Source: Phycisphaeraceae bacterium (GTDB lineage: Bacteria > Planctomycetota > Phycisphaerae > Phycisphaerales > UBA1924). From it: a stretch of DNA of 15,827 nucleotides. The notes beneath the pieces are model-generated. The model searched no databases. It was not told the DNA's origin and saw only the letters and a list, made by a program, of their open reading frames with translations. Positions 6,359-12,693 of this stretch are shown piece by piece. The translations under genes were made by a program, and so were the position numbers. Positions within the stretch are counted from its first letter, which is position 1; every line of letters begins with the position of its first letter. Location of the stretch: NCBI GenBank assembly GCA_009827215.1, contig WUAJ01000032.1, positions 1-15,827 on the forward strand, written 5' to 3'.

Positions 6359-7351
6359 ATGGACACCTCTGCGCTCGTCAATAACCTGCTCAGTCCTCCG
6401 ATCCTCTTTTTCTTTCTTGGGATGCTCGCAACGCTTGTCCGCTCGGATCTGAGTATCCCAAAGGAACTCTCGCGCCTGTTCGCGCTCTATCTGTTGTGGG
6501 CGATCGGATTCAAAGGCGGCGTCGCACTCCGCAGCGCCGGAGTGAGCTGGGAAACACTGATGCCGTTGATCGTCGCAATGGCGCTCTCAGCGATCATCCC
6601 GCTCTATGTCGCACCAATCCTGCGGCTCGCAAAGTTCAGCATCGCCGATGCGTGCGCCACGGCGGGCGCATACGGCTCGGTGTCTGTCGTCACCTTCATC
6701 ACCGCGCAAAAGTTCCTCGAAGTCCAGCACATCGAGTTTGGGGGTCATCTCGTCGCGGCGCTGGCGCTCATGGAAGCTCCCGCGATCGTGACAGGGGTCA
6801 TGCTGTTTCGAGCTATGGGTGAAGGATCCTCAGCGAAAGATTTGTTCAAATCTCGGCGCCATGAGCTCAAACATTTGCTCCACGAAGCCGCGGTATCTGG
6901 ACCTGTGTTCCTGCTGCTCGGATCAATCACCATCGGAGCACTCACTGGACAAGCGGGATGGCAGTCACTCGAGCCATTCAGCAAGGACATCTTCGACGGC
7001 GTGCTCGTGCTGTTCCTGCTCGACTCAGGACTCACAGCGAGCAAGCAGATTCGATCAATCACAGGATCAAAGCGGATGGCGGTCATGATCAGCATCCTGA
7101 TCCCGCTCCTCAACGCAATAGTCGGACTCGCGTGCGTAGCGATGATGGGGATGGACCACGCCGACGGATTCCTGTTCCTGATCCTCTGCGCCAGCGCTTC
7201 GTACATCGCTGTCCCAGCGGCGATGAAGCTCGCAGTTCCAGAAGCGAACGAGGGACTCTACCTCCCGATGGCGCTGGGATTGACCTTCCCATTCAACATC
7301 ACGCTCGGGATCCCGCTCTACTTCGCGATGAGCGGCTGGGTCACGAACTGA
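6359..7351 (+). CDS. SbtA-type sodium-dependent bicarbonate transporter
   Basis: 330-residue inner-membrane protein, hydrophobic throughout with about ten predicted membrane helices, matching the SbtA family (known in cyanobacteria as Na+/HCO3- symporters). Diagnostic segments are FKGGVAL (51-57), AYGSVSVVTF (104-113), ALMEAPAI (136-143), FDGVLVLFLLDSGLTA (212-227), and SASYIAVPAAMKLAVPEAN (279-297) followed by LTFPFNITLG. A hydrophilic loop at about 154-177 separates the two halves, as in the family. The frame is open from 6233, but those 42 extra residues precede a ribosome site and do not resemble SbtA. No SbtB-like PII protein gene follows; the next gene, 51 bp on, is a metal-type permease. 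Bicarbonate as substrate is by family only. Confidence 0.9.
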   Translation: MDTSALVNNLLSPPILFFFLGMLATLVRSDLSIPKELSRLFALYLLWAIGFKGGVALRSAGVSWETLMPLIVAMALSAIIPLYVAPILRLAKFSIADACATAGAYGSVSVVTFITAQKFLEVQHIEFGGHLVAALALMEAPAIVTGVMLFRAMGEGSSAKDLFKSRRHELKHLLHEAAVSGPVFLLLGSITIGALTGQAGWQSLEPFSKDIFDGVLVLFLLDSGLTASKQIRSITGSKRMAVMISILIPLLNAIVGLACVAMMGMDHADGFLFLILCASASYIAVPAAMKLAVPEANEGLYLPMALGLTFPFNITLGIPLYFAMSGWVTN

Positions 7352-7402
7352 TCCGGATCGAGATCTCGAAACAATTCCGAGACGCATAGAGTTCATGTAT
7401 CT

Positions 7403-8683
7403 ATGGAAGCGTTCCTCTCTGAACTCTGGATGATCCTGACCGAATCCTCTGTCTGGCTCGTACTCGGATTCCTGCTCGCAGGCGTTGTGCATGTGCTCGT
7501 GCCGCGCGAATGGATGCTCAAGCACCTCGGGGGGAAGGGGATCGTCCCGATCCTCAAAGCATCGCTGCTGGGAATCCCGCTGCCGTTGTGTTCGTGCTCT
7601 GTGATTCCTGTCGCGGCCGGACTCCGCAAGCAAGGCGCGAGCAAAGGTGCCAGCGCCGCGTTCGCGATCTCGACGCCTCAGACCGGGGAAGAGTCGATCC
7701 CGCTGACCTGGGCACTGTTCGGACCGGTCTTCGCGCTGGCGCGTCCCGTCATCGCGGTCATCACCGGACTCACGGCGGGTCTGCTGATTGATCTCACACA
7801 CAAGCGTGAAGATACAGATGAAGACTCCATGGAAGATCCGGGCGCGATCGGTCTCGCGATCACCAACGCGGATGATGCTTCGAGGGTCGTCGAGTCGATT
7901 GAATCCAGAGCAACAAGCTCATGCTGTTCATCGGAACCAAAGCAAACCACTTCCTGTTGTTCATCAGAACCACAGACCAATGATTCGTGCTGCTCATCCG
8001 CGCCCGCTCCGACCAAGCGTGGATTGATCGGCGGCATCGCTGAGACCTTCCGCTACGGATTCTCGGTGATGCTCGTAGATCTGGTTGTTTGGCTGACCGC
8101 TGGTTTACTCATGGCGGCGCTGATCGGCGCGCTGGTGCCTCAGGGATGGATCGAAGAACATGTCGGACAAGGCATCCTCCCGATGCTCCTGATGCTCGTC
8201 GTCGGGATCCCGCTGTATATCTGCGCCACCAGTTCAACACCATTCGCGTTCGGACTCGTCGTCGCGGGACTCTCCCCAGGCGCGGCTCTGGTTCTATTGC
8301 TGTCCGGTCCCGCGACCAATGTCGCGACGATGAGCTGGATGCTCAAGGACCTAGGCGTCAAAGCATTGACGATCTATCTCGCAACGATCGCCGTCATCGC
8401 ACTCGCGTGCGGCATGCTCTTTGATGCGTTCTTCAAGCACATGGACACGCTCGCGGACCTCAACCTGCACCACGAGCACGGCATGGGTGGATTCGGATAC
8501 AAAGAAGTCTTCGCCGTGCTGTTCATCCTCCTCACCGCGTGGGCACTCGGAAAGAAGTTCAGCAGCTGGCTCGATGCGAAAGGCATCGGGACCAAACCAG
8601 CAGCAAGCGGATGCACCAGCGGTTCGTGCGGCTGTGCAAGCAACTCTGCACATGAAAAACCCGCTCCGAAGAGCGGGTGCTGA
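7403..8683 (+). CDS. SO_0444/ArsP-type metal or metalloid efflux permease
   Basis: 426-residue inner-membrane permease of the ArsP_1 (DUF318) superfamily, closest in layout to the SO_0444 group annotated as Cu/Zn efflux transporters. The first hydrophobic half carries the family motif PLCSCSVIP (61-69, with C63 and C65). The second half carries VGIPLYICATSSTPFAFGL and SGPATNVATMSW. The loop between the halves (about 133-205) is hydrophilic and ends in three 11-residue repeats built on SCCSS. A His-rich HHEHGMGG precedes the last helix, and the tail is Cys-rich (C404, C409, C411, C426). These thiol and His clusters suggest soft-metal binding; the ion is not determined. No Shine-Dalgarno is visible before the ATG; a TAGAGT at 7387-7392 lies 10 bases upstream. 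The last codons double as the terminator hairpin of the convergent aminopeptidase gene. Confidence 0.88.
   Translation: MEAFLSELWMILTESSVWLVLGFLLAGVVHVLVPREWMLKHLGGKGIVPILKASLLGIPLPLCSCSVIPVAAGLRKQGASKGASAAFAISTPQTGEESIPLTWALFGPVFALARPVIAVITGLTAGLLIDLTHKREDTDEDSMEDPGAIGLAITNADDASRVVESIESRATSSCCSSEPKQTTSCCSSEPQTNDSCCSSAPAPTKRGLIGGIAETFRYGFSVMLVDLVVWLTAGLLMAALIGALVPQGWIEEHVGQGILPMLLMLVVGIPLYICATSSTPFAFGLVVAGLSPGAALVLLLSGPATNVATMSWMLKDLGVKALTIYLATIAVIALACGMLFDAFFKHMDTLADLNLHHEHGMGGFGYKEVFAVLFILLTAWALGKKFSSWLDAKGIGTKPAASGCTSGSCGCASNSAHEKPAPKSGC
7919..8017 (+). repeat. Three 33-bp tandem repeats encoding SCCSS units
   Basis: Inside the permease gene, three in-frame 33-bp units (7919-7951, 7952-7984, 7985-8017) encode 11-residue repeats. 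They begin SCCSSEP, SCCSSEP and SCCSSAP, at residues 173, 184 and 195. The first seven codons are well conserved and the last four vary. They give six Cys in three Cys-Cys pairs in the central cytoplasmic or periplasmic loop. Confidence 0.9.
8655..8678 (-). terminator. Intrinsic terminator of the aminopeptidase gene, inside the permease coding sequence
   Basis: On the minus strand an 8-bp perfect stem (ACCCGCTC paired with GAGCGGGT) closes a TTCG loop, forming the very stable C-UUCG-G type, and is followed directly by a run of T. It starts 28 bases after the aminopeptidase stop codon. On the plus strand the hairpin is followed by a mixed sequence, so it should act in one direction only. It lies wholly within the last ten codons of the convergent permease gene. 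Confidence 0.88.
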
Positions 8684-8706
8684 GGTTCTTGATTGTAGCG
8701 GAACGC

Positions 8707-10197
8707 TTAGCCGTTCTCGACAACCTGCGCCAGCAAGCGAGCACCAAAACCGGTCGGTCCCGGATTGATCGGTCCCTTCGCAGACTTTGTCGCGTGTGTT
8801 CCCGCGATGTCCACGTGCGCCCACTTGACGCCCTCATCAACGAAGTGCTCAAGGAACGCGGCTCCCTGGATCGGGTGCGCCTCGCGGACCGGAGCGCTGT
8901 TGAGGATATCCGCGATCGGAGACTTCATGAGCTTCGAGTACTCCGGATCAAGCGGCAAGCGCCAGACACGCTCGCTGGTCTGCTGTCCCGCATCGATGAA
9001 CTTCTGCGCGATCGCATCGTCGTTGGACCAAAGTCCCGCAAATGGTGATCCCAGCGCGACGACCACGCCACCAGTCAGGGTCGCCATGTCCACAACGAAC
9101 TCTGGGGATTCCTTCTCGCATGCCCAACACAGTGCATCGGCCATGACGAGGCGTCCTTCCGCGTCGGTGTTGGTGACTTCGACCGTCACGCCGTTGCGGA
9201 ACTCGATGACATCGTCTGGTCGGTACGCCTCGTCGGAGATCGAGTTCTCCGCGGCTGCGAGCAGCGCGATGACTGGACGGTTTGGCTTGATGACATTAGC
9301 GATGATGTGCATCGCGCCGATGACGCCGCAGCCGCCGTCTTTGTCGCGCTTCATGCCGACCATGCCGCCGCTGATTTTGATCGAGAGCCCGCCCGAGTCG
9401 TAGGTCATGGTTTTGCCAACCAGGACGATCGGTGCTTTGGACTTGCCGCGAGCTGGGGTGTACTCCATGCGGATCAAGCAAGGCCCATTCTCAGATGCTT
9501 TCCCGACATTGATGAGCCCGGTCATTTTCTCGTCTTCGAGCTTCTTGCCGCTCATGACAGTGCACTTCATCCCGCTGTTGCGCGCGATCTTCTTGCACTC
9601 ATTGGCCATCCACATCGGGGTCGCGATATTTGGTGGGGTCTGCGAGAGGGTCCGCGCGATGTTAGACCCCTCAGCGAATCCGAGCCCACGCTTGAATCCA
9701 TCGTCGAACTTCGCGTGTGAGCCGGTGAGAGTGAGTGCTGGGTGTTTGGTGACAGTGGTCGCGGTTCCGCGCAGATCGTCGTAGCTCCACGAGACGAGAC
9801 CGAACCCTTCGCCGAGCATGGTGCCCGCGTCGAATGGATTGACCTGTGCTTTCTTGGACAGCTTGCTCATCGCACCGCTGAGCGCGAACTCAACGCTTGT
9901 CACGCCGGCTTTGCTGATCGCTCGACCCAGTGCGCCTCCCGCGTTGCGGAGCGATGCGACATCGAAGCTGGACTTGTCTCCCAATCCCAGCACGAACACG
10001 GCTTGGTGTCCATCGCTCGGAAAGAGTGTCGTGACTGATCCGGTATCAGCGCACGAGTCGGATCCCTTGACGAGCGCCGCGATCGAGCCGTCGCTGTCGT
10101 GTGATTTGGTGTCCTGATCAAGGGATTGACCTTTGAACACGCCGACGATGACCGCTTTGGGTTTGGAGCGTGCGTTGACTTTGATCGAGCTAAACAT
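8707..10197 (-). CDS. pepA: Leucyl aminopeptidase, M17 family
   Basis: 496-residue cytosolic metallopeptidase that removes N-terminal residues from peptides using two metal ions; the family forms hexamers. The C-terminal catalytic domain keeps all metal and catalytic residues at the E. coli PepA spacing: K262, D267, D285, D345 and E347 as ligands, with K274 and R349 as catalytic residues. The signature NTDAEGRL is at 343-350. The sequence around the ligand D285 reads MKRDKDGGCGV, where PepA-type enzymes usually have a form like MKYDMCGAAAV. The loop ENSISDEAYRPDDV replaces the usual ENMPGGRAYRPGDV, so this is a divergent member. The ATG at 10197 has AGGAG 8 bases upstream and an extended -10 promoter close by. 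The gene ends in a clear terminator. It is followed by no further gene on its strand, so it is probably transcribed alone. Confidence 0.93.
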   Translation of the reverse strand: MFSSIKVNARSKPKAVIVGVFKGQSLDQDTKSHDSDGSIAALVKGSDSCADTGSVTTLFPSDGHQAVFVLGLGDKSSFDVASLRNAGGALGRAISKAGVTSVEFALSGAMSKLSKKAQVNPFDAGTMLGEGFGLVSWSYDDLRGTATTVTKHPALTLTGSHAKFDDGFKRGLGFAEGSNIARTLSQTPPNIATPMWMANECKKIARNSGMKCTVMSGKKLEDEKMTGLINVGKASENGPCLIRMEYTPARGKSKAPIVLVGKTMTYDSGGLSIKISGGMVGMKRDKDGGCGVIGAMHIIANVIKPNRPVIALLAAAENSISDEAYRPDDVIEFRNGVTVEVTNTDAEGRLVMADALCWACEKESPEFVVDMATLTGGVVVALGSPFAGLWSNDDAIAQKFIDAGQQTSERVWRLPLDPEYSKLMKSPIADILNSAPVREAHPIQGAAFLEHFVDEGVKWAHVDIAGTHATKSAKGPINPGPTGFGARLLAQVVENG

Positions 10198-10223
10198 TTC
10201 AGAATCTCCTATTTTTCTGAATG

Positions 10224-10232
10224 ATTATATCA
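10224..10232 (-). promoter_or_regulatory. Extended -10 promoter of the aminopeptidase gene
   Basis: The minus strand reads TGATATAAT, a perfect TATAAT preceded by the TGn extension, 26 bases upstream of the ATG. Expected transcription start is near 10217, giving a leader of about 20 bases that contains the AGGAG at 10210-10206. No -35 match is seen, which is normal for extended -10 promoters. It is the strongest promoter candidate in the window. The rest of the 178-bp gap to folC holds only an AT-rich stretch around 10336-10353 that could pair weakly (CTGTTT/AAACAG). Confidence 0.6.
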
Positions 10233-10375
10233 GTGCGATGAACGCGAGTTGCACACGAGCGTTGATGATGGCTGAGAACCAACCCATCCGTGCCGTGTCT
10301 TCGCGAGAACATGGGAATGTAGACGAGGAATACCTGTTTATCTTTAAAAAACAGCGATTTGCATCAACAACACGA

Positions 10376-11794
10376 TCATGTGGACGCTTGCGCTTTCGCT
10401 TCAAAGAGCGCTTTGACCTCTCCGGCGAGATAGAAACTCCCCATAATCAGGAGCAGATCATTGGGACCGATCGTCTTGCCCGCGGCTCGGATCGCTTGCG
10501 TCGCGTCGGGATACGACTCACACGATCGTTTCGTCAGTTCTGTGTAGCGCTGCGCGAGATCATCGGGGTTCGCGGCTCTCGGATTGCCGGACGCTTTGGT
10601 GAAGATCACCTTATCGACGCGCGTCTCAAACTCATTGAGCATGTTGTCGATGCGTTTGTCGCTACTGCATCCGAAAATCAGGATCAGCGAATCGAAGTTC
10701 ACCTGTTGAGCAGCAGCGTTCAGTGTTTCGCGTACGCTCTCCGCTGTGTGCGCCCCATCAATGTACACCTTTGGGCGTGCCTTGACCTGCTCGAGTCTTC
10801 CTTCGCGAGGCGTGTGCTCGAGTCCCGCGATGATCTGTTGTTCTGGGAGATCGAAGCCGTGCTTTCGGAGCTCGAGGATGACCGCGAGCGCCAAACCACA
10901 GTTCGCGCCTTGATGCTCTCCGAGCAGCGGGACGGACATGTGCTCGAAGCATCCCTCACCCTCTCCGACACACACCTTGGGATGCGGACCACGCATCGTC
11001 GCGGACTGGAATCGGCACGAGTAGAGCAGATCCTCACCAAGAACGCTGAGCGGACATCCGACTTCCTGCGCCTGATTGCGGAAGACCTCGATGACTTCGT
11101 CCTGCTGAGGAACAGTGATCGCCGGCGCGTCGGGTTTCATGATCCCGGCTTTCTCGCGTGCGATCTTCTCAAGCGTGTCCCCAAGCACTTCGGTGTGTTC
11201 GAGCTGGATGCTTGTGAGCCCCACCACCATTGGTTTGACCACATTGGTGCAGTCGAGACGACCACCCAATCCAGTCTCCAGGATCACGATGTCCACGGCT
11301 TGCTGAGCGAAAACAACGAACGATAACGCTGTAACAAGCTCGAAATAGGTTGCTTTGCCGTGGTCATTCTCGATGGAGAGCGCGGCGTCCTTGCACACCG
11401 CGAGTGCATCGACGAACAGCTCTTTGCTAATGTTTTGCCCGTTGATTCTGACACGCTCTCGCTCGTCAGTGAGGTGTGGGCTGGTAAAGAGTCCGGTGGT
11501 GTAGCCGCTGGATCTCAAGCAGCTCTCCAGCATCGCGCAGGTCGATCCTTTGCCTTTCGATCCAGCGATATGCACGACCGGTACGGCGAGGTGCGGATCT
11601 CCGAGTGCCGCAACGAGCGCTGTCATCCGATCGAGCTTGAAGGACTCCGATGAGACCTTGCTCGAATGGATCTGCTCAAGATTGACGCGCGAGTTGAGGA
11701 AGTCGAACGCGGCGCTGGAATCCACGAATGGACCCGCGGCTTCTTCGGGCGCGGACTTGGTTGCAGAATTGCGGCGCGGCATGGGATCAATCAT
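10376..11794 (-). CDS. folC: Bifunctional folylpolyglutamate/dihydrofolate synthase
   Basis: 472-residue Mur-ligase-fold cytosolic enzyme that adds glutamate to folates with ATP, and in many bacteria also makes dihydrofolate from dihydropteroate. The ATP-binding P-loop is GSKGKGST (78-85) and the family signature LETGLGGRLDCTN is at 172-184. REKAGIMKP follows, and the C-terminal domain carries DGAHTAES (346-353), where DGAHNP is usual. The conserved IGLDH position reads IQLEH here. Length is about 50 residues above E. coli FolC, partly from a poorly conserved N-terminal extension of some 20-25 residues. I chose the ATG at 11794; a TTG at 11800 and an ATG at 11782 are alternatives, and ribosome sites are weak for all. 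It lies 87 bp downstream of pdxJ on the same strand, probably in one transcript. Confidence 0.93.
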   Translation of the reverse strand: MIDPMPRRNSATKSAPEEAAGPFVDSSAAFDFLNSRVNLEQIHSSKVSSESFKLDRMTALVAALGDPHLAVPVVHIAGSKGKGSTCAMLESCLRSSGYTTGLFTSPHLTDERERVRINGQNISKELFVDALAVCKDAALSIENDHGKATYFELVTALSFVVFAQQAVDIVILETGLGGRLDCTNVVKPMVVGLTSIQLEHTEVLGDTLEKIAREKAGIMKPDAPAITVPQQDEVIEVFRNQAQEVGCPLSVLGEDLLYSCRFQSATMRGPHPKVCVGEGEGCFEHMSVPLLGEHQGANCGLALAVILELRKHGFDLPEQQIIAGLEHTPREGRLEQVKARPKVYIDGAHTAESVRETLNAAAQQVNFDSLILIFGCSSDKRIDNMLNEFETRVDKVIFTKASGNPRAANPDDLAQRYTELTKRSCESYPDATQAIRAAGKTIGPNDLLLIMGSFYLAGEVKALFEAKAQAST

Positions 11795-11881
11795 AACCAA
11801 CTCTGGGAAATTTCAAAGCACAAAATCCATGAAGTCTTTGATCTCAGTAATCCCACCTATACGCGCAGCAGTTGGCGCGCT

Positions 11882-12655
11882 CTACTGACTCGAGAGCGTC
11901 ATCAATCTTTTCATTTCCGCGACGGCGCCGCGCAGTCCGACAAACACGGCTCGCGCGACGATCGAGTGACCGATGTGCAGTTCATCAATGCCTTTAAGTG
12001 ACGCGATGTGGTTGACATTGTGGTAGTTGAGCGCGTGTCCCGCGTTGAAACGCATGCCGTGGGAGGAGATCCGTTCGCCGGCGCGGCGTACATGCTCGAT
12101 CGCTTCCACGAGCGCTTGCTGTCGTAAGTCTCCCCCTGATTGATGGAACGCTTTGGCGTATGGACCCGTGTGCACTTCGCAGACATCGAACCCAACTTCA
12201 AACGCCGCATCGACTTGTGCGTCTTCGGGATCGATGAACGCGCTGACAATCAGTCCCGCGTCTTTGAGCTTCGCGACGACATCTTTGAGCCGATCGCGTT
12301 GTCCCACGATGTCCAAGCCGCCTTCAGTCGTGACCTCCTGGCGCCCCTCTGGGACCAGCATCGCTGTGTGAGGCTTGATCTGCGTCGCGATCTCGACCAT
12401 CTCATCAGTCGCGGCCATCTCGAGATTCAGCTTCACGCGCACCAGATTCCGCAATAAACGGACATCACGATCCATAATGTGCCTGCGATCTTCACGCAGA
12501 TGCACCGTGATCGAGTCCGCGCCGCCGAGTTCCGCTTCGTGCGCGGCGCGCACTGGATCAGGCTCAGCGCCGCTGTTCATCGGATCAGGTTGACCCGGAT
12601 AGCGAGCGTTGCGGACGGTTGCGACATGATCGATATTGACGCCGAGCTGGATCAT
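11882..12655 (-). CDS. pdxJ: Pyridoxine 5'-phosphate synthase
   Basis: 257-residue TIM-barrel enzyme of the deoxyxylulose 5-phosphate route to vitamin B6. It condenses 1-deoxy-D-xylulose 5-phosphate with 3-amino-2-oxopropyl phosphate. The match runs from end to end: NIDHVATVRNAR (7-18), VHLREDRRHI (51-60, with H52 as the catalytic His), LNLEM (76-80, with the general base E79), PEGRQEVTTEGGLD (102-115), EVHTGPYA (160-167), NAGHALNYHNV (204-214, H207) and ELHIGHSIVARA (225-236). Length is close to the E. coli 243. There is no Shine-Dalgarno before the ATG at 12655. Instead a TATACT box ends 5 bases upstream, which suggests a leaderless message. It lies 38 bp after the secreted-protein gene and upstream of folC on the same strand. 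Confidence 0.97.
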   Translation of the reverse strand: MIQLGVNIDHVATVRNARYPGQPDPMNSGAEPDPVRAAHEAELGGADSITVHLREDRRHIMDRDVRLLRNLVRVKLNLEMAATDEMVEIATQIKPHTAMLVPEGRQEVTTEGGLDIVGQRDRLKDVVAKLKDAGLIVSAFIDPEDAQVDAAFEVGFDVCEVHTGPYAKAFHQSGGDLRQQALVEAIEHVRRAGERISSHGMRFNAGHALNYHNVNHIASLKGIDELHIGHSIVARAVFVGLRGAVAEMKRLMTLSSQ

Positions 12656-12660
12656 GGGTG

Positions 12661-12666
12661 AGTATA
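12661..12666 (-). promoter_or_regulatory. Candidate -10 element of pdxJ giving a leaderless message
   Basis: The minus strand reads TATACT (5 of 6 matches), followed by CACCC and then the pdxJ ATG. A start 6-7 bases below the box would fall on the A of the ATG. No ribosome binding site and no good -35 box are present in the 38-bp gap. Confidence 0.45.
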
Positions 12667-12693
12667 GGAATCCTTGAATCTGATTGATCTGAC

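Noticed and set aside
7352..7402. Possible terminator between the two transporters
   Set aside because: Only a 5-bp stem (TCTCG/CGAGA) without a T-run, plus two loop-less palindromes (GATCCGGATC, CGAGATCTCG).
10336..10375. Possible folC terminator (T-run with CTGTTT/AAACAG pairing)
   Set aside because: The stem is AT-rich and includes the T-run itself. No GC-rich hairpin precedes it, so it is too weak to call.
10133..11326. Open frame of 397 codons on the plus strand across folC
   Set aside because: It is antisense to a well-supported folC, resembles no family, and begins inside the aminopeptidase gene.
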